From contig FZRE01000005.1 of the NCBI GenBank assembly GCA_900199655.1, positions 50,771 to 114,770 on the forward strand: DNA of 64,000 nucleotides, written 5' to 3'. Under the pieces are notes generated by a model. It searched no databases. It saw only the letters and a list, made by a program, of their open reading frames with translations, and had not been told where the DNA came from. Positions 41,247 through 50,525 of the stretch are shown in pieces. This stretch comes from Prevotellaceae bacterium KH2P17 (GTDB taxonomy: Bacteria > Bacteroidota > Bacteroidia > Bacteroidales > Bacteroidaceae). Made by a program: the position numbers and the translations under genes. How positions within the stretch are numbered: the stretch's first letter is position 1; each line of letters starts with the position of its first letter.

Positions 41247-42833
41247 ATGAAAACAAGAAACATACTATACAGCGCCCTGCTCCTGCTCTTGTCGGGGCTT
41301 ACGTTCACCTCGTGTGACGACTATCTGGACGTTATGCCCGATAACCGCACCGTCATAGACAATGAAGAAAAGGTGAAGAAACTGCTCACCTCCGCCTATG
41401 CTGAGAACACTCACGTGCTCTTTACGGAGTATATGTCGGACAACGTAGACGAATTTCCGAACACCAACACAAGCCGGTTCCTCGACCAGATATACCATTG
41501 GGAGGACATCACCGAGACCAACAACGAGTCGCCCGAGCGCTACTGGGAGTCCAGCTACGCATCGGCAACGGCCGCCAACATGGCCTTGGAGGGCATTGAC
41601 AAAGTGGGCGGAGCCACCAACACCACCCTGCGCGAGTGCAAGGCAGAGGCCTTGCTGTGCCGTGCCTATGCCCACTTCATGCTCGTAAACATCTTCTCAA
41701 AGGCCTACAACAGCAAGACCAGCGACAAGGACCTGGGCATTTACTACCAGTACGAGACTGCCTCGAAGATAGGAGAGGTGCACGATCGCGGCACCGTAGC
41801 AGAGGTTTATGAGAAGATAGACAAGGATATACAGGAGGCGTTGCCGCTCATCGGCGACACCCACTACGACGTTCCGAAGTTCCACTTCAACCAGAAAGCG
41901 GCCTACGCCTTTGCTGCCAAGTTCTATCTTTACTACGAGCAGTGGGACAAAGCCATTGAGTACGCCAACAAGTGCTTAGGTTCAGCACCCCGAACCATGC
42001 TGCGCGACTGGAGCTACTATACCACTCTGGCCAGCAACCGCGAGGCTTACACGCTGCACTACGTGGCCTCGGAGCTCAACTGCAACCTCCTGCTGCTCAC
42101 CGGCTACTCCGTTGCAGGCGTGGCATTCGGCAACTGGAGCAGTTACAAGAAGTACACCCACGGCCCTTATACCGACAGCCACGAAACCTCGAAGGCATCG
42201 AACATCTGGGGCGATGCCGAGTTCTATGACGGCGGAACGAAGCCTTATACCTCCACGTCGGCAACCTACAACATCTTCTGGCGCCTACCTTACCTCTTCC
42301 AGTACACCGATGCAGTGCGCGGAATAGGTTACTACAAGACCATTTACCCGGCCTTTACGACCGACGAGTGCTTGCTGAACCGCGCCGAGGCGTACATACA
42401 CAAGAAGAACTATGATGCCGCCGCAGCCGACCTGACGATGTGGATGCAGAACATCATCAATACCGGCATGACGCTCACTCCGCAGTCCATCAACGACTTC
42501 TACAAGCCTATAGCCTACTCGTACGATGCCGACGGGCTCTCTTCTACCATCAAGAAGCACCTGCACCCCACCTTCGAAATAGGCGAGGAGGGTTCCATTG
42601 ACGAGACCATGTACCAGTGCCTGCTGGGCTTCAGGCGCATAGAACAGCTGGAAACCGGCCAGCGCTGGTTCGACGTTAAGCGCTTCGGCATCGAAATCCT
42701 GCGCCGTCAGATGGGCGCCAACGGTATGCCCGCCAAGGCAACCGACAAGCTCTCCGTTGACGACGAGCGCCGGGCAATCCAGCTGCCGCAGCGCGTCATC
42801 GACTCCGGAATGACGCCCAACCCACGTAAGTAA
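41247..42833 (+). CDS. RagB/SusD family nutrient-binding lipoprotein (locus 2)
   Basis: A protein of 528 residues. Lipoprotein signal MKTRNILYSALLLLLSGLTFTSC with Cys23. SusD-type TPR core: AEALLCRAYAHFMLVNIFSKAYN, then AAYAFAAKFYLYYEQWDKAIEYANKCLG, and the C-terminal QLETGQRWFDVKRFGIEILRR. Starts 11 nt after SusC. It is the surface lid and ligand-binding partner of that transporter. Confidence 0.95.
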   Translation: MKTRNILYSALLLLLSGLTFTSCDDYLDVMPDNRTVIDNEEKVKKLLTSAYAENTHVLFTEYMSDNVDEFPNTNTSRFLDQIYHWEDITETNNESPERYWESSYASATAANMALEGIDKVGGATNTTLRECKAEALLCRAYAHFMLVNIFSKAYNSKTSDKDLGIYYQYETASKIGEVHDRGTVAEVYEKIDKDIQEALPLIGDTHYDVPKFHFNQKAAYAFAAKFYLYYEQWDKAIEYANKCLGSAPRTMLRDWSYYTTLASNREAYTLHYVASELNCNLLLLTGYSVAGVAFGNWSSYKKYTHGPYTDSHETSKASNIWGDAEFYDGGTKPYTSTSATYNIFWRLPYLFQYTDAVRGIGYYKTIYPAFTTDECLLNRAEAYIHKKNYDAAAADLTMWMQNIINTGMTLTPQSINDFYKPIAYSYDADGLSSTIKKHLHPTFEIGEEGSIDETMYQCLLGFRRIEQLETGQRWFDVKRFGIEILRRQMGANGMPAKATDKLSVDDERRAIQLPQRVIDSGMTPNPRK

Positions 42834-42867
42834 TACGCATTCGTCATCAAATAAAGAGTTTTTCATC

Positions 42868-43809
42868 ATGAAGAAATATATCGTTTATTCAGCCGTGGCG
42901 CTCATCTTAGGAGCCGGACTCAGTGCCTGTTCCGAGGACGAACTCTCGTCCGAGAGCGTCATCACCGTGGACCAGGTGCAGCCAACCGAGTTCGACAAGT
43001 GGCTGCAGGCCAACTATGTAAACACGTACAACGTGGAGGTGATGTACCGCTACTATGATGTACAGTCCGACCACAACTACTACACCATCCCTGCCGACTA
43101 CGACTCGTCCGTCAAGTTGGCCCACATTATTAAATATGTGTGCCTCGAAGCCTTCGATGAGGCCGGCGGCATAGCCTTTACCCGGGCCAACTTTCCCAAG
43201 CTGCTCTACTTCATCGGCGACTGGGAGTACAACAACAACGGAACCTTCATACTCGGAACAGCCGAGGGAGGAAAGAAGATTCTCATGACTGGAGTCAATG
43301 AGATAGACAGCCACCTGGACAATGGAGCCGAGCTGAACCACTTCTATCTCAAGACCATCTTCCACGAGTTTACCCACATCATGAACCAAACCAAGGACTA
43401 CTCGGCCGGCTACAAGCTCGTTACCGGTTCCGGTTACGTGGCCGGAAGCTGGAGTGACCCGCCCTACAACGGTGGGGGCGACGAGGCAAACTACTACCTC
43501 CACCACGGCTTCATCTCCAGTTACGCCCAGCACTCGGACTCAGAAGACTTCGCCGAGATGTTCTCCATCTACGTTACCAACACCCCCGAGCAGTGGGAGG
43601 CCTGGCTTAAAGAAGCCGAAACGGCACCCTCCGACGGCAAGGATGTAGACGGCCGCGGGGCCATTGAGAGCAAACTCAGCATGGTGAAGGCCTACATGAC
43701 CGAGTCGTGGGGCATCGACATGGACGAGCTGCGCGACATTGTACTGCGCCGCGAGGCCGATATCGTGGCCGGAAGGGTTAACTTGACCGACATTAGCTTA
43801 CAACATTAG
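42868..43809 (+). CDS. Import-associated zinc metallohydrolase lipoprotein
   Basis: A protein of 313 residues with signal MKKYIVYSAVALILGAGLSAC and lipidated Cys21. The zinc site HEFTHIMNQ lies at about residue 170, and a downstream acidic ligand candidate lies in SDSEDFAEMFSIYV. This matches the family I know as substrate import-associated zinc metallohydrolase lipoproteins, which occur next to SusC/SusD pairs. The substrate of the family is not established as far as I know; a protease-like fold suggests a peptide or glycopeptide rather than a plain glycan. Co-transcribed with its neighbours (34-nt and 11-nt gaps). Confidence 0.88.
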   Translation: MKKYIVYSAVALILGAGLSACSEDELSSESVITVDQVQPTEFDKWLQANYVNTYNVEVMYRYYDVQSDHNYYTIPADYDSSVKLAHIIKYVCLEAFDEAGGIAFTRANFPKLLYFIGDWEYNNNGTFILGTAEGGKKILMTGVNEIDSHLDNGAELNHFYLKTIFHEFTHIMNQTKDYSAGYKLVTGSGYVAGSWSDPPYNGGGDEANYYLHHGFISSYAQHSDSEDFAEMFSIYVTNTPEQWEAWLKEAETAPSDGKDVDGRGAIESKLSMVKAYMTESWGIDMDELRDIVLRREADIVAGRVNLTDISLQH

Positions 43810-43820
43810 AGACTACGATT

Positions 43821-45143
43821 ATGAAAAGAAAGAATATACTGTTATACCTGTTGCTCCTTCTCCCGGCGCTGCTCATGCAGTCGTGCCTCAAGGATCAGGA
43901 GGACACTTTCGACCAGGCATCCTCCATCCGCCTGCAACAGTACCTCACGGACACGCAGAAAACCCTTACCGGTTCAAAGTACGGATGGGTCTTCGAGGTG
44001 TTTCCAGAGCCCAACCAGCAGTACGGCGGCTACGTGTTTACGTGCGAGTTCGACTCGCTGCAGGTACGGGTAGGCTCCGAATTGGGCGACGGCAAGTTCC
44101 ATACCTCTTATTATAAGATGACCAACGAGGTAGGACCCGCCATCACCTTCGATACCTATAACCCCCTCATGCACTTCTTCTCCGACCCCTCATCGGCGCA
44201 GTACCAGGCCTACCAGGGCGACTTTGAGTTCGTGGTAGACAGCATAGGCACCGATGTGGTGAAGGTGCACGGCTACCGAACGGGCAACACGCTCTACATG
44301 TACCGCCTCACCAAGCCCGCTGACGAGTACCTGGCGGACGTGGCTGCATTCAAGAAGCAGTTCTCGGACGATACTTACACCCTCTTCGACGGCAGCATCA
44401 ACGGCGTTGACGTGAGCGGAGAGATTGACGCGAGCAACCTCTATGCCGACATGACGACGGGCGACATAGGCTCCGAACCTTCGTTTGTGTACACCTCTAC
44501 GGGTCTGCGCTTCTACGAACCCATACAGGTTGGCGACGCTACTTTCCGCGAGTTGACCTACGACAGCGAAAAGAAAGTGTACACGGGTACCGACTCCAAG
44601 GGGCAGGCCTTCACCCTCCAGGCTTCCTACCCCGAATGGGTAAAGAAGTTCCTTGAGTGGGCTGGCGACTGGACTATTAGCTTCCACTCCACTTCCAGCA
44701 AGACATCGGCCCTGGTGGAGAAGGATGTCAAGCTCGTGCCTCTTGCCGACAAGAGCGGCTTCGAGATGCAGGGACTGAACCCCAACTACAGCATCCTGCT
44801 GCGCTATGTCAGAGCAACCAATGTGCTGGAAATCTTCACCCAGGTAGTGGGAGTCCCGCTCGATAACGGCAATGTGGTGCGCCTAACGGGCTGGGATCAG
44901 AATGCCGGCTACGTAATCTATACCGATACTCAAGGCATGATGACCCAATGGAACGAGAAAACCCAAAGCTACGACTGGGTTGACAACGGCGTGTGGGGAA
45001 CCTATAAGGTAACGAGCTTCATCCTCTATGAGTTCACTCCCGACCTTGGAACGCGCATAGGCCCTATCGGAACCAAGTATCCTGCCTACAACATCAATAA
45101 CCGCGACCGCGTTTACTGGCTCACATCACTTAAAAAGAAGTAA
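43821..45143 (+). CDS. DUF4302 family lipoprotein
   Basis: A protein of 440 residues with lipoprotein signal MKRKNILLYLLLLLPALLMQSC (Cys22). The N-terminal part QDTFDQ-like segment, RLQQYLTDTQKTLTGSKYGWVFEVFPEPNQQYGGYVFTCEF, is the characteristic opening of DUF4302 proteins, which are long beta-rich surface lipoproteins of unknown function found beside SusD. The C-terminal third is also beta-rich and aromatic. It may bind substrate outside the cell. The stop is 2 nt from the next start. Confidence 0.85.
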   Translation: MKRKNILLYLLLLLPALLMQSCLKDQEDTFDQASSIRLQQYLTDTQKTLTGSKYGWVFEVFPEPNQQYGGYVFTCEFDSLQVRVGSELGDGKFHTSYYKMTNEVGPAITFDTYNPLMHFFSDPSSAQYQAYQGDFEFVVDSIGTDVVKVHGYRTGNTLYMYRLTKPADEYLADVAAFKKQFSDDTYTLFDGSINGVDVSGEIDASNLYADMTTGDIGSEPSFVYTSTGLRFYEPIQVGDATFRELTYDSEKKVYTGTDSKGQAFTLQASYPEWVKKFLEWAGDWTISFHSTSSKTSALVEKDVKLVPLADKSGFEMQGLNPNYSILLRYVRATNVLEIFTQVVGVPLDNGNVVRLTGWDQNAGYVIYTDTQGMMTQWNEKTQSYDWVDNGVWGTYKVTSFILYEFTPDLGTRIGPIGTKYPAYNINNRDRVYWLTSLKKK

Positions 45144-45145
45144 TT

Positions 45146-46207
45146 ATGAAAAAGATATTCAGCATTCTGTTCCTGGCTCTGGGGCTGCTGGTCGTCGCCT
45201 CGTGTAGCGACGACGAGACGGCCAACCCCTACGCCCATGAGTCTACCATCGCCGTAGACAGCTCGCGGGTGCTCTTCGGCGCCAGCGCTGCTACAGGCTC
45301 CGTACACGTAAACAGCCCGCAGGGAGTAACCAAGGTGGAGTCTTCCCAGCCCTGGTGTACGGCCACCGTAAACGGCAGCAAGATAGATGTAACGGTAACG
45401 CAGAACGACTCTTACGAGGGCCGTGCCGCCCAGCTGACCATCTACTCCGCAGCAGGCGACTACGTGCAGGTAACGGTACAGCAGATGGGGTTCGTGCTCC
45501 AGCTGAGTGCCGGCAACTCCATCAGCGTGGGCGATGAGGCCGCCACCCATGCCTACGGCATGAAGCACAACACCGAGGTTACGTTCTCATCGGATGCCGA
45601 CTGGATGAGCGCCACCGTTGTTGGCGACAGCCTGAAGATTACCTTCACCGAGAACACCACCCAGAACATGCGCTCGGGCTGGCTCAAATACCAGTCGGGC
45701 AGCATCCAAGACTCCATCTTTGTGCGCCAGTTCGACTTCGACAAGGATCTGCTCGGCTACTACGGCCTGATGTACTACACAGCACAAGGCTGGCGGTATC
45801 TACTGGCCCAGATGGCTAAAAAGACCGACGGCTCCTACGCGCTGCAGCTTATGAGCGAGCCCTTCAAGACCGCCGGCTTGGAAATTCCATTGACCGTAGA
45901 CACCCAGAAGGCAACCATCAAGATGTTCAACCTCGCCAATCTGGGCACGTTAGAGGGCAACCAGATACTTGCCATGGCAATGGGAGATACGGGAGAAGAA
46001 ACCTATTACTTCTACAGTCCCGACATCAGCATGGACGGAACGTACAGCCAAGGCAGCGACGGAACCTGTACCTGGGACTTCACAGCTACCGGACTGGAAG
46101 GCTACGAGTTCGTAGGCATGTGGTTTGGCCAGACAACCGACGGAACTTACAAGACCTTGCAAGGTTTCATGTTGTCACTGTACTACTTCTACCTGCAGCG
46201 TATTTAG
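45146..46207 (+). CDS. BACON-domain lipoprotein
   Basis: A protein of 353 residues; signal MKKIFSILFLALGLLVVASC with Cys20. Two BACON-like beta modules are visible: about 35-112 (VHVNSPQGVTKVESSQPWCTATVNGSKIDVTVTQNDSYEGRAAQLTIYSAAGDYVQVTVQQ) and about 115-195 (VTFSSDADWMSATVVGDSLKITFTENTTQNMRSGWLKYQSG). A unique C-terminal domain (about 200-353) is rich in Tyr and Phe. BACON modules act as spacers or mucin- or glycan-contacting units. Last gene of the locus 2 operon; a clear terminator follows. Confidence 0.85.
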   Translation: MKKIFSILFLALGLLVVASCSDDETANPYAHESTIAVDSSRVLFGASAATGSVHVNSPQGVTKVESSQPWCTATVNGSKIDVTVTQNDSYEGRAAQLTIYSAAGDYVQVTVQQMGFVLQLSAGNSISVGDEAATHAYGMKHNTEVTFSSDADWMSATVVGDSLKITFTENTTQNMRSGWLKYQSGSIQDSIFVRQFDFDKDLLGYYGLMYYTAQGWRYLLAQMAKKTDGSYALQLMSEPFKTAGLEIPLTVDTQKATIKMFNLANLGTLEGNQILAMAMGDTGEETYYFYSPDISMDGTYSQGSDGTCTWDFTATGLEGYEFVGMWFGQTTDGTYKTLQGFMLSLYYFYLQRI

Positions 46208-46276
46208 AAAGCGAAAGGTCTCTCTTTATAAACCTCATACTACCAAATGAGTGATACATAAAATCTCTATTACATG

Positions 46277-46317
46277 ACGGAGGCGGCCTGTTGAAGGTCG
46301 CCTCCGTTGTGTTTGTG
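46277..46317 (+). terminator. Terminator of SusC/D locus 2
   Basis: ACGGAGGCG-GCCT and AGGT-CGCCTCCGT form a 13-bp stem with a GTTGA loop, followed by TTGTGTTTGTG. It lies about 70 nt after the BACON gene stop. Confidence 0.75.
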
Positions 46318-46410
46318 GGGAGAGCCTACCCCAACCCTCCCGAAGAGAGGTGGCAGTGAGAGGGGGAACTCTTCTCTTTCTCCCTTTGGGAGGGTAGGGG
46401 TAGGCTCCCC
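46317..46410. repeat. 94-bp inverted repeat with GGGGAG...CTCCCC arms
   Basis: The left arm (46317-46341, GGGGAGAGCCTACCCC then AACCCTCCC) is complementary over most of its length to the right arm (46388-46410). Arm words (CCTACCCCTGCCCTCCC) recur in the adjacent 132-bp repeats, so it is a member of the same hairpin-forming family. Confidence 0.7.
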
Positions 46411-46431
46411 CTCTGCTATCGTTCAAGCCTC

Positions 46432-46491
46432 TTGAACCTATCCTTCAAGCTCCTTGAACCTATCCATCAAGGGCCTTGAATGGCACCTTTA
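46432..46491. repeat. TTCAAG palindrome array, copy 5
   Basis: Units TTCAAGCCTCTTGAAC (46432-46447), TTCAAGCTCCTTGAAC (46454-46469) and ATCAAGGGCCTTGAAT (46476-46491); both spacers are CTATCC. Exact 22-nt period. Confidence 0.9.
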
Positions 46492-46540
46492 ATCCTGCTG
46501 CTTGGTAAGAGCGGGCAAGTAGCTGTCAATCAGCAGCATA

Positions 46541-46588
46541 ACAAACCGGTATCCTCCCCTTGGAAAGGGGAGGCGGAGGAGGGGATGA
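46541..46588. mobile_element. MITE-like right end, partial
   Basis: ACAAACCGGTATCCTCCCC through GGAGGGGATG matches the right ends of the copies at 58.6, 58.8 and 63.9 kb. The rest of the element is missing or replaced by the tandem repeat that begins inside it. Confidence 0.6.
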
Positions 46589-46852
46589 CAGGGAGCCTAC
46601 CCCTGCCCTCCCAAGGGGAGGGGGCTTTACAAAAGCGATGGTTGAGCAGCAATGCTCCTTCCCTTCGGGAGGGCCGGGGTAGGTTTTCTCTTTGGAAAGG
46701 GGAGGCGGAGGAGGGGATGACAGGGAGCCTACCCCTGCCCTCCCAAGGGGAGGGGGCTTTACAAAAGCGATGGTTGAGCAGCAATGCTCCTTCCCTTCGG
46801 GAGGGCCGGGGTAGGTTTTCTCTTTGGAAAGGGGAGGCGGAGGAGGGGATGA
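46562..46852. repeat. 132-bp tandem duplication
   Basis: Units at 46562-46693 and 46694-46825 appear identical or nearly so, and a third partial unit covers 46826-46852. Each unit holds several hairpins (CCTCCCC-type, CTTCCCTTCGGGAGG). 132 is a multiple of three, so an open frame with a repeated 44-residue block results; this is not evidence of a gene. Confidence 0.85.
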
Positions 46853-47017
46853 GAATTGGCAGTAAAAGTGTGAAAAGCAGCTGAAATCATCCCCTCCTAA
46901 CCTGTGAATTGTGAATTAAGAATTATGAATTAACTGCCTGCTGGTTGCGAACGGCGGCTTGTGACATCCCGTTTAGTTAATTATTGTTTAATCTCCGTAA
47001 TATTTTGTTTATATCTG

Positions 47018-47048
47018 TTGCAACATTAATAAATATACTCTAAATTTG
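47018..47048 (+). promoter_or_regulatory. Promoter of SusC/D locus 3
   Basis: TTG (47018-47020), 20 nt, TAAATTTG (47041-47048). Leader of about 165 nt; it contains a GGGGC-AAT-GCCCC hairpin (47107-47119). Confidence 0.75.
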
Positions 47049-47220
47049 CAATAATAGGCATACTGACTGCCATTTGTTTTGTGCATTGAACATGCAGTAC
47101 ACTTACGGGGCAATGCCCCATACTATGGAAAAATTCTGTTAGCCTCCTGAAGTTAACTCAAGTTGCACTAACCGGAGAAAGAAAACATAAACCTATCGTT
47201 AAACTTAATAGTGAAATCTT

Positions 47221-50200
47221 ATGGAAAAAAGACTAACGATGTTTCTTGCCTGCCTTTTCCTGAGTTTGGGAATGGCGTTGGCACAGTCAACAGTCAGTGG
47301 CACCGTGGTCTCTGCGGAAGACGGTCAGCCCATTCCGGGCGCTGTTATCCGCGTGGCGGGCACCCAGACGGGCACGGTAACTGATGCGAACGGCAAGTTC
47401 TCTATCGCTGCGCAGCCGGGTGCCAGGCTCGATGTGTCGTACATAGGAATGCAGTCCAGGCAGGTAAGGGCACAGGCCAACATGCGCATTGTGCTCACTC
47501 CAGACAACCGAACACTGGACGAGGTGATGGTTGTTGCCTACGGTACGCAGACCAAGTCGTCGTTCACAGGCTCGGCGGCCGTTATGGGCAAAGACGAGCT
47601 GAAGCAGAAGATAGCCACCAACGTGGCCGATGCACTGGTGGGCTCGGTGCCGGGCCTGCAGCTAACGGGCGCCAGCGGCCAGCCCGGCAGCACGCAGGGC
47701 AACATCCATATCCGCGGTATATCCTCCATCTATGCCAGTACCGACCCGCTCATTATCGTGGACGGCGCACCTTACACGGCTTCGTTGAGCAATATTCCGC
47801 AGGACGACATCGAGAGCGTAACGGTGCTGAAAGATGCTTCCAGCGCCGCCCTCTACGGTGCGCGCGGCGCTTCGGGCGTTATTCTCATTACCACCAAGAA
47901 GGGCGAGAGCCAGCAGGCACACATCAATCTGGAAGCAAAATGGGGCAGCACCAGCCGCAGCGTGCAGGAGTACGAGACCTTTACAGACCCCGCGCGCTAC
48001 ATGGAAGCCTACTATACCCAGTTTTACAACTACGCTTTCTACAAGCAGGGCATGACGCGCGAGCAGGCTAACGCCTGGGTAAACAGCCGCCTCTTTACCG
48101 ACTCAAACATAGGACTGCAGTACAATCCTTTCACCCTTCCCGACGGTGAGAAGCTGATTGGGCTCGACGGCAAGATAAATCCGCAGGCCAAGTTAGGCCG
48201 TTCGTACAAGTACGGCGACGAGACTTATTATATCTTGCCCGATAGCTGGAAGGACGCTGCCTACCGCCATGGCTTCCGCCAGGAGTACAATGTGAACGTG
48301 AGCGGAGGGACCTCCAAGATAAGTTTCTACTCCAGTCTGGGCTACCTGAAGGAAAAAGGAGTGTTGGAAAACTCTGGCTTCGAGCGCATCACAGCCCGCC
48401 TGAAGGCCGACTATCAGGCCACCAACTGGCTGAAGGTGATGGCCAACGTGGGCTTTGTACACTCCACCACGGAGTCTAACCCCAACCTGAGCAACACCGT
48501 GAGCAATTCGGCCAACATGGGCTACTATACCATGTACATCGCCCCCATCTACCCGCTCTACGTGCGGGTGCTGGATGCCAACAACAATCCTGTTATCAAG
48601 ACCGACCGCTACGGGCATCCGATGTACGACTTCGGCGTGCCGTCCACCAACTTCCCCGGTCAGGGTTCGCGGCCGTTCCTCAATACAGGTAACCCCATCG
48701 GAGCCAACAAGTACAATCAACTACTGTACAAAGGCGACCAGGTAACGGGCCAGTTGAACTTCGATGTCACCCTGACGCCGTGGCTGAAGTTCACGTCGAC
48801 CAACTCCTTCAACCTCGGTCTTACGCGCTACTCGCACTATGAGAACCCGTTCATAGGCAGCGCCGCCTCCGAAAACGGTTCCATCGACAAGTACAGTGAC
48901 GTACCTTTCCGCCAGAATTACGTGCAGACGCTCAACTTCCACAAGCAGTTCGGACAGCATGACTTGCAGGCTATGCTGGGCCACGAGTGGTACAAGAACA
49001 AGGAAGGTTACCTGGAGGCATTGGCCCGCGGAGGCTTCTCGCCCGACATCAAGGAAATAAACGCCTTCGCCGACCGCTACGACAGCTACTCCTACAGCAC
49101 AAAGTACAACGTGGAAGGTTACTTCGGCAATGTGCTCTACAACTACGACCAGCGCTACTTTGCACAGGCTTCGTATCGCCGCGATGCCTCCAGCCGCTTT
49201 GCCAAGGAGCACCGCTGGGGCAACTTCTGGAGCGTGGGCGGCGCCTGGATTATCTCGAAGGAGGGCTTCTTCAAGAAGCTGAATGCCGACTGGATTGATA
49301 ACCTGAAGCTGAAGGTATCGCTCGGTCAGCAGGGCAACGACGGCATCCCGAACTTCTACTTCCTTGAGCGCTACCGCTTGTCAAAGGGCGACAAGGCCAT
49401 GTTACCGTCGTTCTATTCCATCGGTAATCCTGACATTACATGGGAGACGACCACCAACTTCAACGTCGGACTGGAGTTCGCGTTCCTGCAGAACCGTCTG
49501 AGCGGAGAGTTGAACTTCTACAACAAGAAAACCACCGACATGCTTTTCTGGCTCAGCGTGCCTGAGAGCATGGGCGTGCGCGGCTACTACGGCAACCTTG
49601 GCGATATTCGCAACACGGGCGTGGAACTCATACTGAACGCCGACATCATCCGCACCAAGGACATCACCTGGAACGTTACGGGCAACATCTCGCACAACTC
49701 GGCCAAGGTGCTCAAGCTGGCCGAGAACAAAATCAAGCAGTACGGCGGCTTCTCGCAGGCCGATGTGAACAACGGCTTCAATGTCGCCATGTGGTATGCC
49801 GAAGGCCAGCCGCTCTACAATGCAATGCTGGTGGAGTATGCAGGTGTGAGCGACAAGGGCGAACCTCTTTACTGGGTAGACGAGGATATCTACAAAGCCT
49901 ATCAGGCGGGAACCATGTCCAACTCCAGCAAACCGGGTACCAAGCACTCCTTTACCACCACTAACTGGAGCGAGGCCACCTACTATACCCACTCCATGCT
50001 GCCCAAGGCAAGCGGAGGTATATCCACAACGCTGCGCATATATGGCTTCGACGCCAGTGCCACCTTCGACTATCAGATTGGCGGCAAGATATATGACTTC
50101 GGCTATGCGGGACTCATGGGCCCCGTATATTCAAAGACTTCCGGCGCTAATTACTCTGTAGACGTGCTCAAGGCATGGACCCCCGACAATACGTCGAGCA

Positions 50201-50499
50201 ACATCCCGCGCTTCATGTACGACGATTCCAACGTCACGTCGCAATCTACCCGCTTCCTGACAAGCGCCCGCTACCTCAACTTCCAGTCGTTCACGGTGGG
50301 CTATACCCTGCCTTCCGCCCTTACGCAGAAGCTGATGCTGAGCCGCGTCCGCGTATTTGTACAAGGCGAGAACCTCTGTTTCTGGTCGGCACGCAAGGGC
50401 CTCGACCCGCGCTATGACTTCCAGGGAACCCAGGCGTCGGGCCTCAACACCTACGCTCCTATACGCACAATCGTGGGCGGTTTACAAGTTTCTTTCTAA
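47221..50499 (+). CDS. SusC/RagA family TonB-linked outer-membrane transporter (locus 3)
   Basis: A protein of 1092 residues. Signal MEKRLTMFLACLFLSLGMALA; CarboxypepD_reg-like domain (about 22-100: GTVVSAEDGQPIPGAVIRVAG, DANGKFSIAA, LDVSYIGM); TonB-box-like DEVMVVAYGTQTKSSFTGSA; plug (about 115-230: IHIRGISSIYASTDPLIIVDGAPY, VTVLKDASSAALYGARGASGVILITT); barrel ending RTIVGGLQVSF. Substrate unknown; no enzyme is encoded in this locus. The signal and first 20 codons are almost the same as in the locus 4 SusC. Confidence 0.96.
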   Translation: MEKRLTMFLACLFLSLGMALAQSTVSGTVVSAEDGQPIPGAVIRVAGTQTGTVTDANGKFSIAAQPGARLDVSYIGMQSRQVRAQANMRIVLTPDNRTLDEVMVVAYGTQTKSSFTGSAAVMGKDELKQKIATNVADALVGSVPGLQLTGASGQPGSTQGNIHIRGISSIYASTDPLIIVDGAPYTASLSNIPQDDIESVTVLKDASSAALYGARGASGVILITTKKGESQQAHINLEAKWGSTSRSVQEYETFTDPARYMEAYYTQFYNYAFYKQGMTREQANAWVNSRLFTDSNIGLQYNPFTLPDGEKLIGLDGKINPQAKLGRSYKYGDETYYILPDSWKDAAYRHGFRQEYNVNVSGGTSKISFYSSLGYLKEKGVLENSGFERITARLKADYQATNWLKVMANVGFVHSTTESNPNLSNTVSNSANMGYYTMYIAPIYPLYVRVLDANNNPVIKTDRYGHPMYDFGVPSTNFPGQGSRPFLNTGNPIGANKYNQLLYKGDQVTGQLNFDVTLTPWLKFTSTNSFNLGLTRYSHYENPFIGSAASENGSIDKYSDVPFRQNYVQTLNFHKQFGQHDLQAMLGHEWYKNKEGYLEALARGGFSPDIKEINAFADRYDSYSYSTKYNVEGYFGNVLYNYDQRYFAQASYRRDASSRFAKEHRWGNFWSVGGAWIISKEGFFKKLNADWIDNLKLKVSLGQQGNDGIPNFYFLERYRLSKGDKAMLPSFYSIGNPDITWETTTNFNVGLEFAFLQNRLSGELNFYNKKTTDMLFWLSVPESMGVRGYYGNLGDIRNTGVELILNADIIRTKDITWNVTGNISHNSAKVLKLAENKIKQYGGFSQADVNNGFNVAMWYAEGQPLYNAMLVEYAGVSDKGEPLYWVDEDIYKAYQAGTMSNSSKPGTKHSFTTTNWSEATYYTHSMLPKASGGISTTLRIYGFDASATFDYQIGGKIYDFGYAGLMGPVYSKTSGANYSVDVLKAWTPDNTSSNIPRFMYDDSNVTSQSTRFLTSARYLNFQSFTVGYTLPSALTQKLMLSRVRVFVQGENLCFWSARKGLDPRYDFQGTQASGLNTYAPIRTIVGGLQVSF

Positions 50500-50525
50500 T
50501 TCATCACTACAATCAGGACAAGAAT

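Larger units (their letters stand above)
46208..47017. other. Repeat-rich intergenic region between loci 2 and 3
   Basis: No real gene. It contains a terminator, a 94-bp inverted repeat, a TTCAAG array, a MITE-like right end, a 132-bp tandem duplication, a left-end fragment (CATCCCCTCCTAACC, 46889-46903) and an AATTGTGAATT run (46904-46932). An open frame at 46480-46884 is a by-product of the tandem repeat. Confidence 0.7.

Noticed and set aside
46480..46884. Plus-strand open frame of 134 codons with a repeated 44-residue block
   Set aside because: It follows the 132-bp tandem DNA repeat, whose length is a multiple of three. The product is a translation of hairpin sequence with no start signal or promoter.
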